Assembly: GCA_030150315.1 (NCBI GenBank)
Contig: JASLGB010000172.1
Span: 1-13,165 of the forward strand
Reading direction: 5' to 3'
Source: Dokdonella sp.
GTDB taxonomy: Bacteria; Pseudomonadota; Gammaproteobacteria; Xanthomonadales; Rhodanobacteraceae
Length of the DNA: 13,165 nucleotides
In this document: positions 5,978-13,165 of the stretch, piece by piece
How the letters are laid out: the number at the start of each line of letters is the position of its first letter
How positions within the stretch are numbered: position 1 is the first letter of the stretch
Position numbers and translations under genes: made by a program
The notes under the pieces: generated by a model
What the model was told of the DNA's origin: nothing
The model's database searches: none
The model's input: only the letters and a program-made list of their open reading frames with translations

Positions 5978-8608
5978 ATGCGCGGCGCCACCCTGATCGT
6001 GCTGGCTTGGAACCAGTGGCCGATGACGCGCCGCTGCCTCGACTCCCTGCTCGCAAGCCGCCTCGATTTCGCCGAGGTGCTGGTGGTCGACAACGGCAGC
6101 ACCGACGAGACCGCGCAGGGGCTGGCCGACTACGCCGGTCGCGTGCGCGTGCTGCGCCTGCCGGAAAACCTCGGCTTCGTGCGTGGCATGAACGCCGGCA
6201 TCGCCGCGTCGCCCGCGGACAACGATGTCGTGCTGCTCAACAACGACCTGGTGTTTACGCAGGACGACTGGCTTGGCCGCCTGCGCGACGCCGCCTACGC
6301 CGATCCGGCGCACGGCATCGTCGGCTGCCGCCTGCTCGGGCCGGAGGCGGAAGGGCGCGTCTACCACGTCGGCGGCTACATCGAGCCGGACGACCTGCAC
6401 GGCCAGCAGACCGAATCGGGCCATGTCGAGCGCGAAGTCGGCCAATTCCCGCGCACGCGCCGCGTGCAGGCGGTCGCATTCGCGCTGGCCTATTTGCGGC
6501 GCGATGCGCTGGCCCGCATCGGCGGCCTCGACGAGGCCTTCCACAGCTATTTCGAGGACACCGACTGCTGCCTGCGCGCGGCCGACCTCGGCATCGCCAG
6601 CGTGATTGCCGGCGCCGTCACCCTGCGCCACGACCAGCACGGTTCGACCCAGGACGATGGCGGTTTCCGCCAGCGCCTGTTCGCGCAGAGCCGCGACACC
6701 TTCGCTGCGCGTTGGCGCGATCGCCTGCGCGCCGACTATCGCGGCGACGTGGTCTGGCACGGCGCCACGCGCGTGCCGGCCACGCATGGCGAGCTCGCGC
6801 GCCTGTTCGTGCGGCGCCTTGATGCCCTCGGCCTGCGCATGGGCTACGCCACCGTGAACGACGAAGTCGGCGACCTGCAGGACAGCCGGCTCGACCTCGC
6901 CGCGCGCCGCCGCATGGCGCCGATGCCGGCGGCGGCGCTGGCCTGCGGCATCGATGCCTTCGCGCAGGCGCGCGGGCAATGGCGCGTGGGTCTGGCCTTC
7001 AGCGAGCACGACCGCGCGCCGGCCGGCACGGCCGAGGCGGCGCAGCGGCTCGATCTGCTGCTCGTCCCGGACGCCTTCCAATACCGCGCGTTCGAGCGCG
7101 CCGGCGTGCGGACGCCGATCGAGATCCTGTCGCTGGGCGTCGACCGCGACTACTGCCACATGGCGGTGCCGGCGCCACGCAGCGATGGCCGCTTCGTGTT
7201 CCTTGCCATCGTCGGCGAGCTGGAGCGCGATGCGCCGCTGCTGCTGGTCGAGACCTTCCGCCGCGCCTTCCGTGCCGACGAGCCGGTCGAGCTGCTGCTG
7301 CAGATCCGGCCGGGGCGCGACGCCACGGCGATCCGCGCCGGCATCGACGCGCTGCCACTGCGCGCGAACGAAGGCCGCGTGCGCCTGATCGACGGCTGGG
7401 GTTTCCCGTGGCACCAGCGCGCGCAATTGCTGCGTGCGGCCGATGCCTTCGTCGCGGCCGGTCGCGGCGGCGGCTGGAATCCGCGCGTGGCCGAAGCGAT
7501 CGCTTGCGCCCGCCTCGTCGTCGCGACCGATTTCGGCAGCCCTGCGGCACTCGCACGCGAGTACGGGCTGGCAGTCGAGGCGCGCCGGATTGACACCGGT
7601 GACGGTCGTGTCTGGGCCGATCCGAACCCTGATGCCCTTGCCGCGCGCCTGCGCGAAGCCTTCGAGCAGCGCGACGAGCGGTTGGCCAGGGCGGCCGCCG
7701 GAGCAGCGGCGTTTGCCGCCAGCCACGACATCGACGCCGGTGCCGAGCGTCTGGCCGGTGCGCTGGCGCGCGGCGGCAGCCTTGCACCGTCGCGGGTGGC
7801 GCCGTTGCCGCATCGGCCGGACGCGGTCGCGCGCCAGGCTGGCGGCCCGATCGTCGTGCTCGGCATGCATCGTTCCGGCACCTCCAGCATCGCCGGCCTG
7901 CTGGTGCGCCTTGGCGTGCATGCCGGCCACGACGAGGAACTGCTGATCGGCCCGGACAATCCGAAGGGCCACTACGAACTGGCCGCGCTGCACGGCGCCT
8001 GCCTGCGCCGGCTCGAAGCCGCCGGTGGCGACTGGAAGAATCCGCCGGCCGCCGCATCCGGCGCGGTGGTGGATGCCTTCCGCCGCGACGTGGCCGCCGC
8101 GCTCGGTTCTCTGACGGCGGCGTCGCCGTGGCTGATCAAGGAGCCGCGTCTGTGCCTGGTCGCGCGCGAGCTGTTGCCGCTGCTGACGCGGCCGGTTTTC
8201 GTGCTGGTGCTGCGCGATCCGCACGCGGTTGCGCAGTCGCTGGCGCGCCGCGACGGCTTGAGCCCGGCGCATAGCCTTGCATTGTGGCGCCGCTACACGC
8301 TGGATGCCTTCGAGGCGAGCCGCGGCTGGCCGCGCATCGTGGTCGACTACGCCGAGGCGCTGGCCGATCCGGTGGCGCTTTCGCATCGGCTGCACGACGA
8401 ACTGGTCGCGCTCGGCGTCGAGGGCCTGCGCACGCCGGACGAGGCTGCCTTGCGCGAATGGTTCGATCCCTCGCTTGCCCATGCGCGGCCCTCGGCCGAT
8501 GCGCTGGACGCGCGCACGCAGGCCGTGTGGGACGCGGCGCGCGACGGCCGCCTGCTCGACGGCGAGACGCTGGCCGCCTTCCTCGCGCAGGAGGGCGGCG
8601 CGGCATGA
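5978..8608 (+). CDS. Three-module glycan enzyme: GT2 + GT4-like + sulfotransferase
   Basis: This 876-residue cytoplasmic protein joins three predicted activities. Residues about 1-250 form a GT2 (GT-A fold) glycosyltransferase: VVDNGSTDET (36-45), the DXD-equivalent LNND (87-90), and the acceptor-side motif YFEDTDCCLR (191-200) followed by His218. Residues about 330-600 look like a GT4-type domain, with NPRVAEAIACARLVVATD (501-518) matching the donor-site helix, but Gly498 replaces the first Glu of EX7E. Residues about 624-830 are a sulfotransferase: the PAPS 5'-phosphate loop LGMHRSGTSS (628-637) and the 3'-phosphate motif LVLRDPHAVAQSLARRDG (743-760). GGAAG-like GGGAAG sits 7 bases before the ATG. 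The stop overlaps the next gene (ATGA). Expected role: adding a sugar and a sulfate during glycan assembly. The GT2 and sulfotransferase calls are firm; activity of the middle module is doubtful. Confidence 0.88.
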   Translation: MRGATLIVLAWNQWPMTRRCLDSLLASRLDFAEVLVVDNGSTDETAQGLADYAGRVRVLRLPENLGFVRGMNAGIAASPADNDVVLLNNDLVFTQDDWLGRLRDAAYADPAHGIVGCRLLGPEAEGRVYHVGGYIEPDDLHGQQTESGHVEREVGQFPRTRRVQAVAFALAYLRRDALARIGGLDEAFHSYFEDTDCCLRAADLGIASVIAGAVTLRHDQHGSTQDDGGFRQRLFAQSRDTFAARWRDRLRADYRGDVVWHGATRVPATHGELARLFVRRLDALGLRMGYATVNDEVGDLQDSRLDLAARRRMAPMPAAALACGIDAFAQARGQWRVGLAFSEHDRAPAGTAEAAQRLDLLLVPDAFQYRAFERAGVRTPIEILSLGVDRDYCHMAVPAPRSDGRFVFLAIVGELERDAPLLLVETFRRAFRADEPVELLLQIRPGRDATAIRAGIDALPLRANEGRVRLIDGWGFPWHQRAQLLRAADAFVAAGRGGGWNPRVAEAIACARLVVATDFGSPAALAREYGLAVEARRIDTGDGRVWADPNPDALAARLREAFEQRDERLARAAAGAAAFAASHDIDAGAERLAGALARGGSLAPSRVAPLPHRPDAVARQAGGPIVVLGMHRSGTSSIAGLLVRLGVHAGHDEELLIGPDNPKGHYELAALHGACLRRLEAAGGDWKNPPAAASGAVVDAFRRDVAAALGSLTAASPWLIKEPRLCLVARELLPLLTRPVFVLVLRDPHAVAQSLARRDGLSPAHSLALWRRYTLDAFEASRGWPRIVVDYAEALADPVALSHRLHDELVALGVEGLRTPDEAALREWFDPSLAHARPSADALDARTQAVWDAARDGRLLDGETLAAFLAQEGGAA

Positions 8609-10176
8609 GCCTGTTCGATCGCCTGCGCCGCCGGCGCATTCCCGCGCCACTCCTGCACGCGCCGCTGCGCGCGGCGGAGTGGAACGGCCAGTGCCTGCTG
8701 CTGCAGTTCGATGCCGGCCATGCCGGCACGCCGGTGCTCGACCTCGACGGCGCCTTCTTCGCGCCGCTGGATATCGACGCCGACGGCGTGGCGCGTGTGC
8801 GCTTTCCGTTTTCCCCGTCGGGTGCCGAAACCGTCGAGGCGCTGCCGCGCCGCGCGCGGGATGGCGAAGCGCTCGCCGCCGCGCCCTTGCCGCTGCGTTT
8901 CGGAACGCCCGGTTTCGCGGCGACGCCGTTGCCGGCGCTGCTGCCAATCGCGGACGCGGCCGGCGTGCTGCCCTTCGGTTTCGACGTGGCCGCGATCGAG
9001 GTCGCCATCGTCGTGCCGGTGTACGGCGCGACGGAGCTGGTCGCGCGCTGCCTCGATTCGGTGCTGGCGCACACCAGCGGCAAGGCGCGCCTGATCGTCA
9101 TCGACGACGCCAGCCCGCAGCCGGAAATCGCGCCGCTGCTGGCGCGCTACGCCGACTTGCCGTGGGTCGAGGTGCTGCACAACGAGCGCAACCTCGGCTT
9201 CACCGCCACCGCCAACCGCGGCATCGCCGCCGCCGGCCGCGCCGATGTCGTGCTGCTCAATGCCGATGCCGAAGTCGGCCCGAACTGGCTGACCGGCCTG
9301 CGCCGCGCGGCGCACGCGGACAACCAGGTCGCGACCGCGACCGCGGTGTCCGACAACGCCGGCGCGTTCTCCGTGCCCGAACTCGAACAGGTCAACGACT
9401 GGCCGGCTGGCTGGTCCTTCGAGGACGCCGCCCGCGCGCTGTGGCAGGACGCCGGACTCGCGCCGCCGGAACTGCCGACCGGCAACGGCTTCTGCCTGTA
9501 CATCCGCCGCGCCGTGCTCGATCAGGTCGGCCTGCTCGACGAGGCCGCGTTTGCGCAGGGCTACGGCGAGGAAAACGATTTCTGCCAGCGCGCCAGCGCG
9601 TCCGGCTGGCGCCATCGCATCGCCGGCAACGTGTTCGTGCACCACGCGCGCAGCGCGAGTTTCGGCGAGGAACGCCGGCGCCAGCTCGGCGCGGCCGGCA
9701 TGGCGGTATTGCGCCAGCGCTGGCCGCACTACGAGGCCGAGGTCGGCCGCACGCTGTTCTCGTTCGAGCGGCGCGTGCTCGACTGGCGCGTGCGCCGTCG
9801 CTACGTGCTGCCCGCGCCGTCGCCGCGCCTGCTGTGGGTCGGCAACACGTCGCCGCCGGCGCTGCCGGATGCAAAGGTGTGGAACCTGCGCGCCAGTGGC
9901 GAGCGCAACGAACTGGTCGACGAGCGCGGTCGCGTCGTCGCCACGAACACCTGGGTCGCGCACGATCCGGAGCCGTCCTACCACGCGATGTGGCAGTGGC
10001 TGCAGTCGTATGCGTTCGACGGCCTGCTGGTCGCGGCGAGCAAGGGCAACGACTCGGCCGCGGAAATCCTCTGCCGCCTGCTCGACCTGCCGATCCTGCC
10101 GCTGGAAAGCGGCCGCACGGCGCGCGCCGCCGACCTGCTCGCAGCTGCTCGGCGCTTCGAGCCGGCGCCGCGATGA
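8605..10176 (+). CDS. GT2-family glycosyltransferase with extra N- and C-terminal domains
   Basis: This predicted cytoplasmic glycosyltransferase has 523 residues. The GT2 core spans about 132-375: VAIVVPVYG (133-141), VIDDAS (165-170), NLGFTATANRG (196-206), the DXD-equivalent LNADAEV (218-224), TGNGFCLYIRR (292-302), and GYGEENDFCQRA (319-330) followed by the His pair 346-347. These are the standard nucleotide-sugar and acceptor motifs of the rhamnosyl/galactosyl-type GT2 proteins; the exact sugar is not readable. About 130 residues precede the core and about 120 follow it (LLWVGNTSPPALPDAKVW from 409); I recognise neither. The N-terminal part is beta-rich in appearance and may bind the acceptor. 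Start and stop overlap neighbours by four bases on each side. It shares the GT2 core with the preceding fusion protein but is not a close copy. Confidence 0.88.
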   Translation: MSLFDRLRRRRIPAPLLHAPLRAAEWNGQCLLLQFDAGHAGTPVLDLDGAFFAPLDIDADGVARVRFPFSPSGAETVEALPRRARDGEALAAAPLPLRFGTPGFAATPLPALLPIADAAGVLPFGFDVAAIEVAIVVPVYGATELVARCLDSVLAHTSGKARLIVIDDASPQPEIAPLLARYADLPWVEVLHNERNLGFTATANRGIAAAGRADVVLLNADAEVGPNWLTGLRRAAHADNQVATATAVSDNAGAFSVPELEQVNDWPAGWSFEDAARALWQDAGLAPPELPTGNGFCLYIRRAVLDQVGLLDEAAFAQGYGEENDFCQRASASGWRHRIAGNVFVHHARSASFGEERRRQLGAAGMAVLRQRWPHYEAEVGRTLFSFERRVLDWRVRRRYVLPAPSPRLLWVGNTSPPALPDAKVWNLRASGERNELVDERGRVVATNTWVAHDPEPSYHAMWQWLQSYAFDGLLVAASKGNDSAAEILCRLLDLPILPLESGRTARAADLLAAARRFEPAPR

Positions 10177-11333
10177 AGCTGATCTTCAACGTCGATGCGA
10201 TCGCCGCACCGCTGACCGGCATTGGCCGCTATGCGCTGGAACTGGCGCGCGGGCTGCAGCGCCACCGGCAGATCGAGGCCTTGAAGCTGTACTCGGCCTA
10301 TCGCTGGGTCGACGATCCGGCGCATGCGCTGCGCGCGAATGCGACGATCGCGGCGGTACGCCGCAACGTGCCGTTCAAGACCGCCGCGCTGGAAGCCTAT
10401 ACGCAGCTGCGCTCGGCGCTGTTCCGCTGGCATGCGCGCGGCCACGGCGACTGGCTGCTGCACACGCCCAACTACGTGCTGATGCCGTTCGACGGCGCCT
10501 CGGCCACCACCCTGCACGACCTCTCGTGGCTGCATCACCCGCAAACGCATCCGGTCGAGCGCGTGCGCTTTCTGGAACGGCATCTGCCACGCACGCTGGA
10601 ACAGGCCGGCGTGGTGCTGACCGTGTCGCATTTCATTGCCGGTGAGATCGAAACCCTGCTCGGCGTGCCGCGCGAGAAGATCCGCGTGACGCCGCTTGGC
10701 GTCGATGCGGCCTACCGGCCACGCGCCGCGGAAGAACAGCGCCCGGTGCTGCAACGGCATGGCCTGGACGGCAGCCAGTACCTGCTGGTGGTCGCCACGC
10801 AGGAGCCGCGCAAGAACCTCGTGCGCCTGGCCCAGGCCTATGCGGCGCTGCCGGCGCCGCTGCGCGCACGGCATCCGCTGGTGATCGTCGGCGCGCGCGG
10901 CTGGCTGCGCGAGGAGATCGAGCGTGCGCTCGGCCCGCTCGAAGCGCGTGGCGAAGCTCGTCGCCTCGGCTACGTGGACGAGGCCGACCTGCCGCTGCTG
11001 TATGCCGGCGCGCATTCGTTCGCGTTCCCGTCGCTGTACGAAGGCTTCGGCCTGCCCTTGCTGGAAGCGATGGCCTGCGGCGTGCCGGCCTTGACCGCGA
11101 ATGCCGCCTCGATGCCGGAGGTGGCCCGCGACGACGCCGGCTCGATCGCGCTGACGGTCGATCCGCTCGATGTCGACGCGCTGCGCGACGGGCTGCTGCG
11201 TCTGCTTCAGGACGACGGCTGGCGCGCCGATGCGCGCGAGCGCGGCGTTGCGCGTGCGCGCCAGCACACCTGGGCGCGCTGCGTCGACGAAACCGTCGAC
11301 GCCTACCGACTGGCCTTTGCCGCGCGGCGTTGA
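10173..11333 (+). CDS. GT4-family glycosyltransferase (mannosyltransferase-like)
   Basis: This is a GT-B retaining glycosyltransferase of 386 residues, cytoplasmic, last gene of the export operon. The N-terminal domain starts with FNVDAIAAPLTGIGRYALEL (5-24), the glycine-rich acceptor loop of the group, and holds TTLHDLSWLHHP (112-123). The linker VTPLGVDAAY (172-181) leads to the donor domain with the ATQEPRKNL segment (208-216; Arg213 and Lys214 in the phosphate-binding position), GYVDEADLPLLY (266-277), and a complete EX7E motif EGFGLPLLE (290-298) followed by AMACGVPALT. The overall pattern resembles the O-antigen mannosyl/rhamnosyl GT4 enzymes that act on bacterial O-chains, but the sugar is not proven by sequence. 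The start overlaps the previous stop (ATGA). Fold and class confidence is high. Confidence 0.92.
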   Translation: MKLIFNVDAIAAPLTGIGRYALELARGLQRHRQIEALKLYSAYRWVDDPAHALRANATIAAVRRNVPFKTAALEAYTQLRSALFRWHARGHGDWLLHTPNYVLMPFDGASATTLHDLSWLHHPQTHPVERVRFLERHLPRTLEQAGVVLTVSHFIAGEIETLLGVPREKIRVTPLGVDAAYRPRAAEEQRPVLQRHGLDGSQYLLVVATQEPRKNLVRLAQAYAALPAPLRARHPLVIVGARGWLREEIERALGPLEARGEARRLGYVDEADLPLLYAGAHSFAFPSLYEGFGLPLLEAMACGVPALTANAASMPEVARDDAGSIALTVDPLDVDALRDGLLRLLQDDGWRADARERGVARARQHTWARCVDETVDAYRLAFAARR

Positions 11334-11357
11334 ACATCGCCTTGCGCAGACGATAGT
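11330..11357 (+). promoter_or_regulatory. Candidate promoter for the protease/FHA unit
   Basis: TTGAAC (11330-11335), overlapping the stop of the preceding gene, and GATAGT (11352-11357) are 16 bases apart and each match 4 of 6 consensus positions. The -10 lies 26 bases before the protease ATG. This supports a separate transcription unit from the glycan operon, although no terminator is seen before it. Confidence 0.4.
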
Positions 11358-11373
11358 CTCGCGGCTTGCTGTC

Positions 11374-11377
11374 GGAG
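11374..11377 (+). promoter_or_regulatory. Ribosome binding site (GGAG) of the protease gene
   Basis: GGAG followed by ATTTCG and then ATG at 11384. It decides for this ATG over the in-frame TTG at 11366, which would put six residues before the signal peptide and leave the GGAG inside the gene. Confidence 0.7.
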
Positions 11378-11383
11378 ATTTCG

Positions 11384-12703
11384 ATGAAGGAACGCACGCG
11401 TGCCGCGGTGCTGCTGGCCGGACTGGCGCTGGCAGCGATGGTCGACGCGCAACAGCCCGTGCCCGCGCCCGTCTCGGCGGCGGCCGAAGGCATCTACGCG
11501 GCCGCGCGGCCCAGCCTGCTGCAGGTGCGCACGGTGGTCGAGGCAGCCGGACGGCAGTCGTCGATCGGCTCGGGCTTTCTGGTTACCGCCGACGGTCTCG
11601 CGATCACGAACTACCACGTCGTGTCGCAATACGCGCTGGAGCCGGCCACCTACCGGCTCGAATTCCAGCGCCCCGACGGCACGCGCGGCGCGCTGGCGCT
11701 GCTGGCGATCGACGTTGCCAACGACCTCGCGGTCGTGCGGCTGGACGGCAGCGAGCTGCCGCACCTGGAATTCGACGCGCATGCGCTGGCCGGCGAAATG
11801 CCGCGTGGCGAGCGAGCATTCGCGATGGGCAATCCGCTCGACATCGGCTTCACCATCGTCGAAGGCACCTGGAACGGCCTGGCCGAACGCAGTTACAACG
11901 AGCGCGTGCATTTCACCGCCGCGATCAATCCGGGCATGAGCGGCGGCCCGGCGGTGACGGCTGCCGGCAGGGTCGCCGGCATCAATGTGGCCAAGCGCCT
12001 CGACGGCGATCTGGTCAGCTTCCTCGTGCCGGCCGACAAGGCAGCCGCCCTGCTTGAGCGCGCGCGCAGCCAGGCGCCGCTGGACGTGGCGCGCACGCGC
12101 GAGGAAATCGGGCGCCAGCTGATCACCTGGCAGGACGGTTTCCATCGCGGCATTGTCGAGCAAGGCTTCCGCGAAACCGCGTTCGGCCCTTACGAGGCGC
12201 CGGAAAGCCGCGCCGACTGGTTCGATTGCTGGGCGCAGACCAATGCGCGCGAGCAACCTCGGCCGCGCGCGCAGATGGATCGCTCCAGTTGCAGCTCGAA
12301 CGGCAACCTGTACCTGATGCAGGACCTGCAGAGCGGCCAGGTCGACATCAGCCACACCTGGATGCGCAGCAGCGAATTGAATGCCTTCCAGTTTGCCGCG
12401 GTGGTGTCGCAGCATCTGGTGACGACCGGTCGCTCGTGGTCGTCCAAGCGGCTGACCGCGCCGGAATGCCGCGAGCAGTTCGTCGCCGCGGCCGATCCGG
12501 CGCGCGCGCCGACGCTGCGCGCGACCTGGTGCGCGCGTGCGTACCGCGATTTCGAAGGTGTCTACGACGTGGTGCTGACCACGGTCACGCAGGACCGCGA
12601 GCGCGAAGCCTTGGTCTCGCGCCTGACCATGCAGGGCTTCAGCTACGACAATGCGCTCGACCTCGGGCGCCGCTTCCTCGGAGCGATCGCATGGAAACAG
12701 TGA
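11384..12703 (+). CDS. Secreted trypsin-like serine protease with four-cysteine C-terminal region
   Basis: This is a predicted exported serine endopeptidase of chymotrypsin/HtrA fold, 439 residues. A signal peptide (basic MKERTR, hydrophobic 8-19, likely cut after VDA at residue 22) sends it to the periplasm or beyond. The protease domain spans about 35-225 with a complete triad: His78 in TNYHVV, Asp114 in NDLAVVRL, Ser186 in NPGMSGGP. Unlike HtrA/DegP there is no PDZ domain. Instead residues about 235-439 form a region I do not recognise, with cysteines at 282, 303, 362 and 383 that could make two disulfides, consistent with an oxidising compartment. The 3' end overlaps the FHA gene by 13 bases, so the two are translated together. 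The substrate is unknown. The protease call is strong; any role in glycan biology or signalling is speculative. Confidence 0.88.
   Translation: MKERTRAAVLLAGLALAAMVDAQQPVPAPVSAAAEGIYAAARPSLLQVRTVVEAAGRQSSIGSGFLVTADGLAITNYHVVSQYALEPATYRLEFQRPDGTRGALALLAIDVANDLAVVRLDGSELPHLEFDAHALAGEMPRGERAFAMGNPLDIGFTIVEGTWNGLAERSYNERVHFTAAINPGMSGGPAVTAAGRVAGINVAKRLDGDLVSFLVPADKAAALLERARSQAPLDVARTREEIGRQLITWQDGFHRGIVEQGFRETAFGPYEAPESRADWFDCWAQTNAREQPRPRAQMDRSSCSSNGNLYLMQDLQSGQVDISHTWMRSSELNAFQFAAVVSQHLVTTGRSWSSKRLTAPECREQFVAAADPARAPTLRATWCARAYRDFEGVYDVVLTTVTQDREREALVSRLTMQGFSYDNALDLGRRFLGAIAWKQ
12680..12683 (+). promoter_or_regulatory. Ribosome binding site (GGAG) inside the protease gene, for the FHA gene
   Basis: GGAG lies seven bases before ATG at 12691. 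It favours this start, giving a 13-base overlap, over an in-frame GTG at 12700 that would overlap the protease stop by four bases. Confidence 0.6.
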
Positions 12704-13165
12704 TCCGCGCGCCGGCTTGCTGGCTGGAAATCGTGCCGCGCCAGGGCGGCAGCGCGCTGCGCCAGCGCATCGACGCCGACCGCGTCGCGATCGGCCGCGC
12801 CTGGGACAACGACATCGTGCTCGATGACCCGCACGTCGCGGCGCACCACCTGCGCCTGCAGCGCGACCTCGACGGACGCTGGAGCGCCGAGGATCTCGGC
12901 AGTCGCAACGGCCTGCACGTCGAAGGCCAGCGGCCGCGCCACGCGCGCGTCGAGCTGGACGGCGAAACGACGCTGCGCATCGGCCAGACCCTGCTGCGGC
13001 TGCATCGCGCCGGCGATCCGGTCGCGCCGGAATTGCCGCTCGAGAAAAACGGTTCGCCGTGGCCGCTGGCACTCGGCGCCTGCCTGCTCGTGCTGCTGCT
13101 GGAAGTGCTTGGCGTCTGGCTGGCCGACTTCGCCGAGCCGAAGCCGGTCCGCTATCTGGCACCGC
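12691..13165 (+). CDS. FHA-domain membrane protein, N-terminal part (3' end beyond window)
   Basis: About 158 residues are visible and the frame is open at the right edge. Residues about 11-106 form a forkhead-associated domain, normally a phosphothreonine-reading module: IGRAWDNDIVLDD (34-46), VAAHHLRL (49-56), EDLGSRNGLHVEG (67-79) and LRIGQTLLRL (95-104). The usual Ser of the SxxH motif is Ala50, while His53 and Asn73 are kept, so ligand binding may differ. A strong membrane helix follows (about 126-146), so the FHA domain is expected on the cytoplasmic side and the remainder in or across the membrane. There is no signal peptide. It starts inside the protease gene, in another frame. Whether a kinase or phosphatase partner lies downstream cannot be seen. 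Domain identity is strong; function is open. Confidence 0.85.
   Translation, partial: METVIRAPACWLEIVPRQGGSALRQRIDADRVAIGRAWDNDIVLDDPHVAAHHLRLQRDLDGRWSAEDLGSRNGLHVEGQRPRHARVELDGETTLRIGQTLLRLHRAGDPVAPELPLEKNGSPWPLALGACLLVLLLEVLGVWLADFAEPKPVRYLAP

Noticed and set aside
5657..8947. Open frame of more than 1000 codons on the minus strand opposite the fusion protein
   Set aside because: Composition is the Arg/Ala/Gln/His-rich pattern of an antisense frame in GC-rich DNA, it has no domain motifs, and it runs through three well-supported plus-strand genes.
8277..10172. Long plus-strand frame upstream of and in frame with the GT4 gene (apparent 1018 codons)
   Set aside because: Only the part from ATG 10173 resembles a protein; the upstream part is an out-of-frame reading of the fusion protein and the GT2 gene.
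1..13165. tRNA, rRNA, insertion sequences, attachment sites or phage genes
   Set aside because: No tRNA cloverleaf, rRNA stretch, transposase motif or flanking direct repeats were noticed; this was by eye, and a tRNAscan/ISfinder run would be decisive.

Overview
The window is a very GC-rich, densely coding bacterial stretch. It has 12 genes or gene fragments, several four-base stop/start overlaps, and no rRNA, tRNA, CRISPR array, insertion sequence or phage gene that I can see. GC-rich codon use, the gene families and the short promoter-like boxes just upstream of genes suggest a gammaproteobacterium, perhaps of the Lysobacterales (Xanthomonadales). That placement is an inference from style, not from a marker gene. 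No gene-free stretch exceeds 300 bases; the longest is about 150 bases, between the divergent transcription units near 2086-2237.

Layout: (1) Positions 1-2085, minus strand: a GT4-type glycosyltransferase cut off by the left edge, preceded in its operon by a DUF4214 / coiled-coil / SAM-methyltransferase protein. (2) Positions 2238-4176, plus strand: a small lipoprotein with a fibronectin-III-like domain and a GT-C (GT39/ArnT-like) polytopic glycosyltransferase, followed by hairpin-forming sequence. (3) Positions 4262-11333, plus strand: a tightly coupled six-gene operon with an ABC-2 polysaccharide-export permease, its ATPase, an 83-residue unknown protein, an 876-residue fusion (GT2 + GT4-like + sulfotransferase), a 523-residue GT2 protein with extra flanking domains, and a GT4 glycosyltransferase. 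(4) Positions 11384-13165, plus strand: a secreted trypsin-like serine protease with an unfamiliar four-cysteine C-terminal region, overlapped by a membrane-anchored FHA-domain protein cut off by the right edge.

Taken together, regions 1-3 look like part of a locus that builds a cell-surface glycan (O-antigen or capsule-like) and exports it by an ABC transporter of Wzm/Wzt (KpsM/KpsT) type. At least four glycosyltransferases, a methyltransferase and a fused sulfotransferase domain suggest a decorated, possibly sulfated and methylated glycan. The ATPase lacks the C-terminal carbohydrate-binding domain of the long Wzt forms, so export is unlikely to depend on recognising a chain cap through that domain. 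No initiating phosphoglycosyltransferase, nucleotide-sugar pathway, polymerase or flippase is visible here; they would have to lie outside. Region 4 has its own promoter-like sequence and is probably a functionally separate unit. The most unusual items are the three-module fusion protein, the coiled-coil methyltransferase, the small unknown protein inside the export operon, and the protease/FHA pair.
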